A DNA stretch of 64,000 nt, from assembly GCA_963693285.1 (NCBI GenBank), contig OY848922.1:4700923-4764922 (forward strand), written 5' to 3'. The stretch is from Xestospongia muta. Lineage: Eukaryota > Porifera > Demospongiae > Haplosclerida > Petrosiidae. The first letter of the stretch is position 1, and every line of letters begins with the position of its first letter. Below the pieces are notes generated by a model. It made no database searches and was not told the origin of the DNA. It worked only from the letters and a program-made list of their open reading frames with translations. Below are positions 12,558 through 25,400 of this stretch, piece by piece. The translations under genes were made by a program, and so were the position numbers.

Positions 12558-14560
12558 ACCGACGACTTTAAAAACGACTTTAATTCTGTCACATTTCGAG
12601 GACGTGGGGCTTGTTTAATTGCTCTGACTTTCTCCTCTGATGGATGCAAACCCTCCTGATCGATAACATGACCTAAGTATTCAACTGACGGTGCAGCGAA
12701 TATACATTTGTGTCTCTTCAATGTTACTCCAGCCTTTTCTAAACGATTTAGTACTCTTGTCAGGTTCTCAAGGTGCTCCTGTTGACTTTTTCCAGTTACT
12801 AAAATGTCATCAATATATGCAACCACTCCTGGTAATCCTTGCAACAAACTCTCAATTGTTCGTTGAAAAATGGCAGGGGCAGAAGAGATACCAAAAGGAA
12901 GTCGTTCAAACTGAAATAAACCCTTCTGTGTGTTAATGATAGTGAACTTTTTGGAATCCTCTTCTAGTACAATTTGTTGATAAGCATGAGAAAGGTCTAG
13001 TTTAGAGAATACCTTTCCTCCCGAAAGAGCTGCAAATAGATCTTCCACTCGGGGAAGAGGATACACTTCTAGTTTGGAGACTGCATTGACTGTCACCTTA
13101 TAATCTCCACAAATACGTATACTCCCATCTGACTTGACAACTGGTACGATTGGGGCAGCCCAATCGGAAAATTGAACTGGTGAGATAACTCCAGCTTTGA
13201 GTAGACGTTCTAGTTCTCTATCTACTTTGTCACGTAACGAGTAAGGGACTGGGCGAGGTTTAAAATAACGAGGTTGAGCATTGCTAGGGACACAGATTTT
13301 GGCTTTCATACCCTTCAACTTCCCCAGCTCGGATCGGAAAAGACGATAATGTTTCTCAATGACTTCATCCAATGGTGAGTTGATACGAAAGCTTTTGATA
13401 ATCTGCCAGTCGAGTTTGATTCTTTTCAGCCAATTACGACCGAACAAACTCACGCCTTTGCCCTTAATTACGAAAATTGGAAGTGTGACAGTTTGTGTCT
13501 GGTATTTAACTTTGACGTTTGCTCTTCCCAGAACTTCTAACGAGTGCCCTGAATACGAAGTGAGAGATGCATTACTAGGGCGGAGCTGAACTGAGGAGGA
13601 CAGTACTGAGTTGAATGTGTCTTCACTAATGACAGAGACTGAAGCACCTGTGTCCAACTCCATGTCTAACTTGTGACCATTTACTTCCAAAGCTAGCTTG
13701 ATTGGGTCAGACCTAGAGGAAAAAGAATAAATCATGAATAAGTTATTAGATTCTTCTGGAGTGAGTTCTTCCAGAGGTGATGACTCCTCCTTGTTTACAG
13801 AGTGCAGGCCCCTTGCTGGTCTTCCTTTGAACTTCTGAGACTTTGTGGTAGGGCTCCGACACACCTTAGAGATGTGGCCAGTCTTGCCGCAATTGTGACA
13901 TTTTTCTTTAATGAACCGGCACGCCCGCGCCGCGTGCGGGCCACCACAACGAAAACATACAATGGTGGACGACCTCGGGTTGAATGTATTTTGTCGTCTT
14001 GTAGTTCGATGGACTTCTTCTTTCTTAATTTCTTGCTGCATTAAGTGAGCATGCTTCTTGGCACCTTCTAATCCTGTAGCTATCTCGACTGATCGATCGA
14101 AGGTAAGATTATCTTCCTCCGTAAGTAGACGACTTCTGATATATTCGTGCTGTAAACCACACACGAATTTGTCACGCAGAGTTTCATCTAACGATGCCTT
14201 CTTGAAGTTGCAGCGTGCTGCCAACTTACGTAAGTCTGCAACGAAATCTGCTATACTTTCTGACTCTTTCTGGTGTCGACAACCAAATTTGTACCGCTCT
14301 GCTATAATCGAAGACTTGGGGTTGAAATGTTTCTGTAGTTTAGCTTCGAGTGTCTCGAGAGTCTCTTGCTCCGGTTTCTCGAAAATGTTTGCCAGAACTT
14401 CATACGAGTCGTAGCCAATGGCTGTAAGAAAGACTGACTTCTTCCTATCCTCTGGGATGTCATTCGCCTTCACGAATAGTTCGAAACGTTGCATGTATCT
14501 TGTAACATTGTACTTTGACGGGTCGAACGGTTCCAATAGTCCACTGATAAGCGCTGCCAT
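12476..14560 (-). CDS. Gypsy Gag-protease-reverse transcriptase part
   Basis: This 694-codon frame starts at an ATG 25 bp inside the 5' LTR. Gag (about residues 1-185) is followed by two CCHC zinc knuckles ([13 protein letters not shown] and [14 protein letters not shown]), an aspartic protease ([10 protein letters not shown]) and reverse transcriptase with the YIDDIL catalytic motif near residue 590. Gag and pol share one frame with no gag stop. The frame should run on into RNase H, but a short insertion near 12,561-12,568 (apparent local duplication of an AAGTCGT string) throws it into another frame, ending in about 30 unrelated residues. The other half continues in the overlapping frame. 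As it stands this copy should make no full polyprotein. Confidence 0.9.
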   Translation of the reverse strand: MAALISGLLEPFDPSKYNVTRYMQRFELFVKANDIPEDRKKSVFLTAIGYDSYEVLANIFEKPEQETLETLEAKLQKHFNPKSSIIAERYKFGCRHQKESESIADFVADLRKLAARCNFKKASLDETLRDKFVCGLQHEYIRSRLLTEEDNLTFDRSVEIATGLEGAKKHAHLMQQEIKKEEVHRTTRRQNTFNPRSSTIVCFRCGGPHAARACRFIKEKCHNCGKTGHISKVCRSPTTKSQKFKGRPARGLHSVNKEESSPLEELTPEESNNLFMIYSFSSRSDPIKLALEVNGHKLDMELDTGASVSVISEDTFNSVLSSSVQLRPSNASLTSYSGHSLEVLGRANVKVKYQTQTVTLPIFVIKGKGVSLFGRNWLKRIKLDWQIIKSFRINSPLDEVIEKHYRLFRSELGKLKGMKAKICVPSNAQPRYFKPRPVPYSLRDKVDRELERLLKAGVISPVQFSDWAAPIVPVVKSDGSIRICGDYKVTVNAVSKLEVYPLPRVEDLFAALSGGKVFSKLDLSHAYQQIVLEEDSKKFTIINTQKGLFQFERLPFGISSAPAIFQRTIESLLQGLPGVVAYIDDILVTGKSQQEHLENLTRVLNRLEKAGVTLKRHKCIFAAPSVEYLGHVIDQEGLHPSEEKVRAIKQAPRPRNVTELKSFLKSSVCSIITLNSCLTYLLFCLHCISYLGKM

Positions 14561-14585
14561 CTCTTTTACCTCTCGTCGCCAAATA

Positions 14586-14744
14586 TGTTGTAATTCTACT
14601 GAGGCCGAGTTTATTAGTACAACATATATATATTAAAAGAGCAATAACTCAACAACTGTAGACTGAACAAAACTGAATTTACATGACAATATATAGTGAA
14701 CATTTATGTAAACATTACATCATAGGTTTATACAAGTTACCACA
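14586..14744 (-). repeat. 5' LTR of the gypsy element
   Basis: 159 bp, apparently identical to 10432-10590. The element promoter should lie here. The ATTAT copy follows at 14745-14749. Confidence 0.95.
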
Positions 14745-15190
14745 ATTATAACAGAATGAGGTATAAGCATCCACACTACACCATCCTTATATAGACTGTT
14801 AGTATAAGAGAGCTTATAACAGTCTGATATTACTGTTATTACTAATAGGTGTCAGATAACAGACCATTCTTAGCAATTTACACAATGGTAGTGACATCAT
14901 AGCTGGGCCTAAGCTGGCATAGCATTTATAAAAAACGTAGAAACTGCAGCGAGGTTACACACTTTTGTGCCTTTCATCTGTATTGCTATTGATAATATTT
15001 TTATTGCCAAAAAGTACTGTTTGCAAACAGTTTAAAAATATAGAGTATTATAAAACTTATAACTAAACACAAACTAAATTCACCAATTCTAAGTTATAGT
15101 GCAAAAGAACAGCTAAATTACCATTTTACTCTAAAACAAAATTAAGTACAAGAATGTTAGAAAATATGTATGTTATCTATTCTCTACACT
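14745..15190. other. Spacer: MITE half, repeat shared with 61.2 kb, and gene 3' end
   Basis: The first 90 bp are the right half of a small inverted-repeat element split by the gypsy insertion (see findings). About 14,870-14,985 holds a block (CATAGCTGGGCCTAAGCTG) that recurs near 61,226. On the minus strand an AATAAA at 15,007-15,002 lies about 185 bp past the Roco-Death stop codon and is a candidate poly(A) signal. Confidence 0.5.
15002..15007 (-). terminator. Candidate poly(A) signal of the ankyrin-Roco-Death gene
   Basis: AATAAA on the minus strand, about 185 bp downstream of the TGA at 15,191. Position and strand fit. No cleavage-site evidence is available from sequence alone. Confidence 0.4.
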
Positions 15191-15249
15191 TCATTTGGTG
15201 GTGTCATTTGTAGCCTCAGTGATAGTTGCTGGAATATCAGCAGTTTCAC
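15191..15249 (-). CDS. Exon 13: C-terminal tail and stop
   Basis: 59 nt after a TATTTATTTCAG acceptor. It encodes GETADIPATITEATNDTTK followed by TGA. A short Thr-rich tail with no recognised motif. Confidence 0.75.
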
Positions 15250-18200
15250 CTGAAATAAATAAGATAGGGGTATAAATTGTTTTTCAAGATGATTTTAGAA
15301 ATATCTTTTTATAAATTCAGAATGGCCTGTGAAATTTATATTGACAGGTCAGTTTAATGTGTGTATACAGATTCATTGAAAAGTAAATTTATAGGAATAC
15401 TTAAAAAAAGTATAATTAGGGTACTGAAACCAATTCTTCTTTTACCATTTTGTGATAAAATTTCTTGCGCAATGCGTTTTTCATCAATTGCTTTTAGAGC
15501 TTCAATGAAATTTGCTCTGTTAGCATGACCACCTTTTAACCACTTTACTAACATGTCTTTACGAGATGGTGCAGGTTGATAATGATTGAGTGCTTTAATA
15601 TCTTTTATTACAGCATCTTTAACACCCAGATGTATACCCAAAATTTCCCAGTCATCAACATCTTTAACAAACTTTACAAGAGCAGAAAGGTGACACTCAT
15701 CTAAAAAACATTTCCTTCAAAATAAATCAACGTTGAACTGATATAGTTACCTAGTGGTCCATTTGGTAGATTTGAGTTAACATGTATAATATCTGAATCA
15801 TGTGCTAAAAAGATGAAAATTTTATTCGTGACTTTTTGCATTATAAATGCTAAAATCTAACTGTAGTCTGTGTATTGTACTCTTACCTATATTTCTGCTT
15901 GAAATATCCAACATCTCCTGATCTAATTCATCTACAGTGAAAAAGTATTAAATATTGGTCAATTGCTTCAATATAATTAATCACAATTATGTACCATGTT
16001 GTTTAGTTGTTTTGGATCCAGAAGTGACAGAGCAAGGTTCTACACCAGGATAAAATTAATGCCACGAAGTAACATTTCTAACTTACCAATTAGCCAACAG
16101 GTTTGTCTTTCATCAATCAAATGAAGGGTTGGTAGCTGTTTTTCAATACTACATCTCATTAAAGGTGGATCATGACCCCAAGATATAATGACTGGGTGTA
16201 ACTTATATCCACTTTCACTGTGCTCTTGTTTACAAGGGACAGATACTTCAGCTTTGAGTGCCCCTTCATCATATGCCAATATATCAGCACAAGCTGATAT
16301 TGCTTCACAGATGACTTTGTGTAATTTAAAACAATTATTAGTAAGACCATTGTAGTAGACCTCAATCCAATAGAATCGATCAACTAGTAGGACAGAACCA
16401 AATAAATCTTCAGAATAAAGTAAAACAGCATAACGTAGCTGTCTTGGAAATGCAATAGAACAACTATCTATATCAAATTGTGGCCTTTCTACTCTGTCCA
16501 CAAGAGCAACTACAACAGCTGGAAATACACCCTAAAATATATAGAGAATGATGTTACCATGTATTAATTATCAAAAGAAATTTTTAGAAATTACACAAAT
16601 TTGCAAAAGAATGCTTTTAACACTAACAAAATCAATGATTGTTGAGTTTTAGAATGGATAAGTACATTACTAACCTGAGGAACAACTTTACTTCTGAATG
16701 TAATGATCATTGGATCACATTTTCTTTGAAAAAGAACTATGTCTTTCTCTTTTGCTTGTTTGGGAGGCAATACTACTGGCATAAAATAGCGCTTAACACC
16801 ATCAGTTGTTGAGAGTGGAGTAATGATATGCAGATAACGAAGCAACATTAAAAAGGCATGCTTTGTAAAAAGAGAAGAAACAAATGGTAGGCAAACTTTA
16901 TCAAGTAAAGATTCATCAAATACTCCAAATTCACGAAATGCTCGCTGAGTGTCTGGTGTTATAGACTTACCCTCGAGTAAAATATCGTCTAAGTGGTCTA
17001 CAAATGACACACGTATCAATGCTGAGAGCATATCAAGGAGATATTGAGGATTACTAAATATTATGTTACGAAGGACTATTGGAAAATACAGGAACAAGGC
17101 CATGGTATGTAAGTGGGATAAAGAATTCATGACATCATTTCCATCCATACCAAGACTACCTCCAATACCATGACAAGATTCTAACGAAATTATTCCATGA
17201 TCTTCTTGTGACGCCTCCTCTTTCAAACGCAATTCAAACATATACCAACGTACTGGTATGGGTGTGGTGATGGCAATTTCCTTCTGATAGGACATAATAT
17301 GCTGTCGAAGTGAATATGATATCTTCTTTCGATTCCACCAACAAAGATTATCAACAGGAAATATGAGCTTTTTTGGATCATCATTGGGAAAAATAAAATG
17401 ATCATGAAACTCACTAAGAGTAGACAGTAGCTGCTCATTCTTAAATTCTAATGGCTCATACAATTCTTTTTTCCCGCGCTTAATTTTGTCATAGCAAGTG
17501 CCAATGATCATAAAAAGTGGTAAGCTTTTCTTTCCGTTTGCAACAACAGCATTTTTAGAAGAAACTATTGAACGCACAAAATGCTCTATCAGCTCTAGGT
17601 TTGTCATTTGTAACTCACTGGGTTGATTGAGCAACTTACCATTCAGAGAGTAGCAAAACTGAGGCTTTTCAAAGAGGCTTTCTGTTAACTTTGTACAGAT
17701 TATATTTATGGTATTGCCACGAATAAATGCTCGTGATACATCAGCAAATTGTGGCTGACCACCACTATCAAGAACATTTATCCAAGTAGCTTTGTGGCGA
17801 TTTTGTAGTTTTTTTTGCTTTGCTAAAACCTTTGTTAATTCTCTAGAATATTGATTGGATTTTATCTCTGTACTGGAAGATGATAGCTCTTTAGATGGGC
17901 TGGCACTAGAAACTGCAGGTCTTGTAGCTTTGTCAGATGAAACTGTTGTGTTGATTGAAGTTATATGAAAGGTTTTCTTCTCTGTTTGTTTGGGTTTTAT
18001 AGTTGTATCGATATCAGAATCCAACTCATTCAAATCTTTTTCTGATATGGTTGATGTTACTTCAGTAGGCAACGGTACAGCAGCATTGTAACTTTTTACA
18101 TTTTGCTTTTCCAACCCAGTCATGCTAGTTTCACCAGGCGTGAATTTTTGAGGTGATTCTGCAGATAACGTTGTACTACTAGCATCTTCTGAAATAGCAT

Positions 18201-19382
18201 CATCAGTTTCTTGTTGTGAATCTTGCTCTAGTGCATGAATTGCATCTGAAAGCATCCTTAGTAAGTCGAGACTGGTAACCTTTTCCCATATCTTTCCTTC
18301 ATTGCGTCCAGCAACCCTCTCTAACGCTCGTATAGGTCTTGTTGATAATGCTGTACTGTTGTGAAATCTAGGTGCACTCCAGTTGAACAGAAGTGACTTG
18401 AATGCTGTTTTACCAACACAAGGTGGTCCCATAAGAACAAGTCTCATGTTAGTCAGTTGAACATTGCCTTTGTGGAGACCACGTTTGAAAAGTCGTTGCA
18501 ATGCTGTAATAAAAATAAAAAAGAACATCGTATTAATGCTTGAATAAACTATTGTATTATTAAATTGATATTATATTAATCATATTAATAATTCAATATA
18601 TATGCGATCTTTTAATAGATTATTTAATATATATTTATCTCAAGATTGGAGACTCTGCATAAATAAATTACTGAATATTAGCCAATAGAGAAAAGTGCAT
18701 AAAGAAATAAAAGAACTACAGTACTGCATTTATATAAGAAACCTCCACAAATTAAGTCTCAAATTATTGATTATAATAGCTAAATTTCTTAATTGCCGTA
18801 ACTATAAATTCTATAATTTTAGTAATGGGCATGAATCTATTTGTATGGTCATGCCTGCTTATTTTATATATTTATTTCATTGCTGTTTGACACTTAATTA
18901 AGATATAAAAGAAATTAACATCATGTTGTAACTACCAATACATATTACTGCTAATGAGTTTAATTTATTTAAAAAAATTTGGCATAAGTGACTGCAGTAT
19001 TGTAGCTGCTGTAAAAACACTATCTTAGAATTACTTAATAGTTACATTATTCTAACTATGCTGCTGTAAGTAATGAATCTTAAGATATTGTAATGTAACT
19101 ACAACAATAAAAAGAAGTACATAGGAAAGCTTAAAAATTATAAACTATTTAGAATATTAAATAAAAAGGTTCCTCAATAATGTAAACTATACAAGGATAA
19201 TAAAATTACTGTGATAGACATACTTGTTATATCAAATTATCAAAATACATACCTTCATCTATTATCAGCTTTGCAATGTCTCGATAGCCTTTACTCTGAG
19301 CTAATTCAGCTGGAGTTTTACCATCCTGAGTGAAGAATGAATGTATTAATTAATAGAAAGGCAAACAGTATGTGTAAATGAC

Positions 19383-19413
<31 letters not shown>

Positions 19414-22400
19414 TATATACATCACTTGCTTGACTCAGTTTCAGTTGTAATCAACAAGCTAAATAGATATGCATATAAACCTTTGAAAACTTGTAGATGA
19501 TCTGTTTTAAGTTTATGGAATTATCTCAATTGTGGTTGGTAAAGGAAGAACATCATTAATTCTCATTTAAATTGCATATCAAAGGAAGGCTGATGGCAGA
19601 TTCCTTCTTAATGATATTATTATAAACTTTAATACTATTCTTAATATGGACAATCTTCAATAATTATTTTAAGTCAGTCAAAAATTATCCAACCACCACA
19701 TCATTGCAAACACTACTGAGGACATTTAATAAAAATTGTACAACATATAATATTTCCTCTTTCTTTGATAATTCTTATACAACAAAATATAACTATTCTG
19801 GTAATAACTACAAGCTCGTATTTTTTTGGCTTTTTTTCATCACCGCTAAAACTAGTAACTCATCTTAATACTAAAGTCAATCAATGTTGCTATTCTGTTG
19901 CCAATTGAATGTATGGCTCCCATTCAAAAGGTTGTGACAGTCATTTTAACTGCAGTTATGATAATGAAATATTGACAAAATCAGACTTATTAGAGTCTAT
20001 CTATACTTAATGAATCAAATGAGGTTAACAAAAAGGTTTAATATGACTAACAATCAACTATTTCATGGAAAAGAAATTTTGGTAGTTTATTATTATATTG
20101 TTGAAGTACAATTTTAGAAGTTCATTCACACTGTTCATGATTAGGATAAATATATTCATATAATTAGCAATTGTGATGGCAGTAACATATATAAGTTCAT
20201 TTGTTGCTCTTAGAAGCCTACGTCATACAAAATAATAAAATAAAATAATATGATATGGACATGTCCTTTATTTATACAAATAAACAAAAGGATCCAAAAA
20301 GTTGTCATTTCAAAATGAGAAAACCTGTCAAGCTAATGGTTTCATACAAATAATTGGTACACAGATATTTGTATAAATCTTTGTATTAGTATCCAAGTCT
20401 CCCTTGGAGCAGGTTTCATTTGGACTATGCAGGAACATTTTGGGAAGAATGTGTTTTTAACCTAATAGATGAGATCAAAATGATACCTGCTGCTACTTTG
20501 TTACTCATGGTCTTCTAGAGATGTGGTGTCTGTTAATGGTAGTGTGTTCACAAGTGCTAAGTTCAAGGAGTTACTAGTTCGCTGTGTCATCTGGTATCAT
20601 ATGAAGTCAGAAAATGGGCCATACAGAGCTTAAAACAATGTATGATGAAGTTACAGTGTGGTTCCTGGTGACCAAATTATCAAAAGTTTTGCTTTCTTTT
20701 ACCTTGACTATATACCTTGACTATATGATAGAGTTCAGAACTTGTTGAAATAGCTGTAAACATTTTTGTGCCTTGCCACCGAGCAATTACTAAGTTTCCA
20801 CTCTGAAGTACCGTAGTTCTCCGAGTAAGCGCCCATGGGTGCTTACAGTTCATTGGAATTTGAAAGGGTTGGGCGCTTACACGGTATTTTTCAAAAATGG
20901 CCATAGCATACGCTTAACAAAACAGAATCAAAGTATGCTCAGATTGACAAGGAGTCGCTGGCCATTATTTTGGTATAACAAAATTTCATAAGCTCCTCGT
21001 GGGCTGTAAATTCACTATTTATATGGATCATAAGCCTTTAACATATCTTTTTGAAGAGATTAAAGGCATTTCTATGACAGCATCTGCCAGAGTAACCAGA
21101 TGGGCTTTGCAGTTAAGTGGCTATGAGTATTTTGTTCAGTACAAACTTGGGAAGGAGTTGGCGAATGCAGATGGAATCAGATGCTGCCTACCATTGTCAG
21201 ACGTGGGTCAAGTGGATACCATACCAACTGTGCTAATTAATCTGATTGAGTATTTGAACTCCACACTAATATCAGTGTCTGAAATCAGTCCCTATCAAAA
21301 GTGAGGAAGTTGGCCAGACAATATTGATGGAGATGTAGAATTGAGCTATATGTTAGGCATAAATTAGAGCTAAGTTTATTGGACAGTTGCGTCAGTGTCT
21401 GAAATCAGTAAATAGACAAACAGAGATAAAACCCTATCAAGAGTGAGGCAGTTGGCCGGACAATATTGATGTAGATGTAGAGTTGAGCCATATGTTAGGC
21501 ATAAATTGGTGGTAAGTCTATTGGACAACTGCATCCTGTTTGGATCTCAAGTGGTGTTCACCACATTGCAGGAAGATAGTCTTAGATGAACTTCGTCAAT
21601 GTCACCTGGGAGTATCAAGAATGAAGGCATTGGCAAGGTCATATATTTGGTAGCCAAGAATAGATGCAGACATTGAAAGGAAGGCGAGAGAGTGTCATGT
21701 ATGTCAATCTAATAGGAATGTTCCAGTACCAGCATCGCTACATTCGTTTCACAAGTAGAGCATTTAAAGAATTTGCCACTGCTAATGGGATCAAGCATAT
21801 AACAACTGCATTTTATCATCCCAGTTTTAATGGAATAGCTGAGGGAGCAGTTAGAACACTTAAGGAATATTTGAGAAAACCATCAACTTTACCTTTACAC
21901 ATACGAATATCAAAGTTCTTGTTAACATACAAACTTACACCACATACTGTCACAGGAGAGGAGCCTTGTAAATTGATGTTTGCTAAAATAATTCATAGCA
22001 GTTTAGATTTGGTATGACCAAATTTAAGAGATAATAGAGTCAATAATCAGGTTAAGCAAAAAGAGTATCATGATCTCCATAGAAAGTCTTGAGAAATACC
22101 AGAGGAAGGAGACTGGGTTAAGCAATTTGTTGGAAACCAAAAGTGTATTTCAGGGAAAGTTATGCAAGAGTTATCTTCAACTATGGATATTGTAAGAGAT
22201 GAACAAGGACAAATGCGTAGACCTCATTAAGATAATCTTAGACCAAATGCTGCAAGACACAGCTCTAATGAAACCAATGTTATTAATAATGAAGAGGAGT
22301 ATGAACATCAAACAGTACTTCATCCCTCAAATGAAACAACTTCAGGAGAAAACAGGAGAGACTAACAGCAAGAAGAGAAGTCCTTCCAACAGACAGACAA

Positions 22401-25400
22401 CAAATGCTGAAACATCACTAAATGAGACAAATACTGATTCTACAATCAGAACACTACCAACAAGGTCCGAAAGACAAAGAAAACCACTAGACAAATACGC
22501 CATTACCATATCTCGCTAAGAGGAGAGAGATGTAGTGACTACTTATGAATATTATTATTAGTTTATTATTTGGAACCCACAAGAGATTGTAGTATATCAC
22601 CTAAATCATGTATTATTTTGTAATACAATAAATCTCTACTATTAAAGACATTGTTACGATAGTCTATTGCACAATCATCCTATAGCCTTATGGTCTATTG
22701 TAAAATTGTCCTATAGTCAAACATTATTAAAGAAATAGCGTCTCTTATCACTATTATCTTTCATAGCTGTATAGCCGTTTTTTCGGGGTGCAAAATTTTC
22801 GTGGTTTTCATGCTTGAGAAACAAACTACGTAATATTTACCCACTAAAGTTAATTAGATGCAATATGCCACGCCCATTCATGCGTACACGTGGTTGGACG
22901 CACGTTATCATGTTGTTGACCAGTTTCTTCGTTTTATCTAGTAAACATCTTAGCTTCTCACTGTCAATTTCAAACTTCAAAATACATCGAATTTCAAGCT
23001 CCCATTGTAGATCAGCTAAGTAGCATTTTGCACCAGTCACTGTACAGTGAATTGCTCCTCCAGGTCGCAGAAACAAAGAACAAATGGACATTTTCTTTGA
23101 AATGTGACCTACTACACAGTACCTGATTTCAGGACTATAACTGCAGAAATATCATGGGTGTTGCCAGTTTCACTCTGGGACTCAAGTTGTTCCCCAAATT
23201 TAGCATTCCAGATCCCTTTGTACTCGTGGTAGCAACGTTTTATGGCTTGAATTTCAAAGTATGCCATTTGTACGCCACGTGTATAAGGGCGTGGTTTAAA
23301 CTAAATCGCTCAGCCAGGAAATGTTTACCAGAACCAACAAAATTTTTGACATTCATGAAAATTTTGACATTCAAAAAAACGTTAGTCGGTAATTAAAAAA
23401 TTACCGACGCCTAAACGTCCATCTGATTATCTTTTGATTCAATTGTAGACTTGGTGAAGGAGCATTATAGTCCAAAACCATCAGTAGTTGTCTAGTGTTT
23501 TAAATTTATATTGAGGCTACAACAGCCAGGAGAGACAGTGGCAACCTTTATAGCTGAGCTGAGTCAACTATTCAAATTTTGCGAATATGGGGAGATGTTA
23601 GATGACATGGTATGTCATTTGTTTAGTGGGTGGTATTTCGACAGCTGAGTATTCAATGATGACTGCTGGCTGAACCCACCCTGACTCTGAAACATGCTCT
23701 TGAACTGGTACTTGCAATGTAGTCGGCATAGAAAGATACAGGAGATATTCAGTGTTAAAAAGTCTACTTGTTCCTATTGTGAAGGAAACCAGTTAGCACC
23801 AAGTTGCAGATTTAAAGACTCTGTTTGTCATGTTTGCAACAAGATGGGCCACCTAATCAGATGCTGTAGAAATGCCCAAATGAGGCCAAACAAAGTATAA
23901 ATGAATATTAATAAGGTGGAGGAAGACCCTATTTCCCAATAGTATATGTTACCCTCAAGTAAGAGAAAACCATTAAAGACAGTGGTAAATATTGATGGCA
24001 AAGTAGTTGAGATGGAGATTGACACAGGAGAGTCAGTGCCAGTGGTGACACACACAGAATACAAGAGGCTATGGAGCCCAAAGAGTAGGCCACCATTACA
24101 TGTGGCAAGAATAAAATTGAGAGATGATTAAAATCTATGGACCTTTTGAAATGGTGGTAAACCATCAAGGAGAAGAAGAGAGATTACTATTAGTTATTGT
24201 AGAGTCTAAAGGACCTAATCTACTCAGAAAAGACTGGTTGAGCACATGATAAATCAGGTCTGAGTGAAGGAAGAGTTAATAACACTCATTTGGAAATACT
24301 CTGATTTATTTCAAAATGAACTAGGCACCATCAAAGCTGTAACTGCCAGCATTGTAATAAAAGAGAGAGCAACTCCAAGATTTTGTCATCCATGACTGGT
24401 ACCATTTGCACTCTGTTCAAAGGTAGATAAGCTTGCTGTTTTAAACATTATTATAACTCTTGTCTCTAATATTATACATTGCATATGTCTTAAGCTACCT
24501 TGGAATGTATTAGTGTAAACGACTTCATAGGATTGTACCATGTCGATGATATCAAGATGGACACAATTGTTGCTGTATTAAAAGACATGATTCTTTGATT
24601 AAATCTGAACCTATCAATCTTTAGGATCCAGTGTTATGACAATGCACCCAATATGAAGAAAGCTGCTGCAAAAATTAAGGCTACTGAGCCCAAAGCCCTT
24701 TACCTATACTGCTATGGCAATAGTTTGAACTTGGCTGTGTCAGACACTATTATAATCATCTGGCCAATGTCTGATGCACTTGATCATGGTTTAGAAATTT
24801 GTAAGCTTGTCAAATATTCTACAAAAATATGAAAATGAAAGAGGAGTTGACACCACATGTTTCTGGCCTCTGCACATTTTGTCCAACTCGCTGGGCTGTA
24901 AGAGGTAACTCATTTTAAAGTATTCATTGAAATTATCTTTCACTTTCTGCCACATGGGAGGAATTAGTGACTGTTGTTCAACATTCTGAAGTAAAAGCTC
25001 AAATTAATGGTGTTACAGCTATAATGAAACAGTTGAAGTTCTGCTCACCCTAATGCTAGTTGAGTGTGTCCTAAAACACACTGACAATCTGAGCAAGACC
25101 ATGCAAGCTACAAACATATCAGCAATCCAAACTCAGCAAGTAAGTAAATTATGTGTTGATAACCTTGAAAAAATGAGAGATGAATCAAATTTTCATTTCT
25201 TTTCGAATAATTGCAGACCCAGGCAGAATTAGATGTAAATGATCTGTACTTGATCATCCTTGCAAACTACCTAAGCGTTTTCAAGAATGTCAAGGGGAGC
25301 CACATGTTCATAGTACTCCTAAGTTCTACTATCTCTCATTGTATTAAGAATGCTTTGATGTCTCCACTTCTGCAATCAAAAGCAGTTTCCATCTGAAAGA

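Larger units (their letters stand above)
10432..14744 (-). mobile_element. Gypsy (Ty3) LTR retrotransposon, recent insertion
   Basis: The element is 4,313 bp on the minus strand, with 159-bp LTRs at 14586-14744 (5') and 10432-10590 (3'). The LTRs look identical base for base and have TG...CA ends. The 5 bp ATTAT at 10427-10431 is repeated at 14745-14749 as a target-site duplication. Next to the 5' LTR is TTTGGCGACGAGAGG, a candidate tRNA primer-binding site. Next to the 3' LTR is the polypurine tract AAAAAAGGGGAAA. The interior encodes gag, protease, reverse transcriptase, RNase H and integrase in the gypsy order. Identical LTRs mean recent insertion, yet pol carries a frameshift near 12,565. 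It lies between the Roco-Death gene and its truncated paralogue. Confidence 0.95.

Noticed and set aside
13802..14636. Three plus-strand frames across the gypsy gag region
   Set aside because: Shadows of the gag-protease frame; the last also includes LTR sequence.
18503..18528. Methionine start (MFFFIFIT) for the GTPase protein
   Set aside because: These codons lie in the intron ahead of a TTATTACAG acceptor; the exon joins in phase to the ankyrin exon at 19,253.
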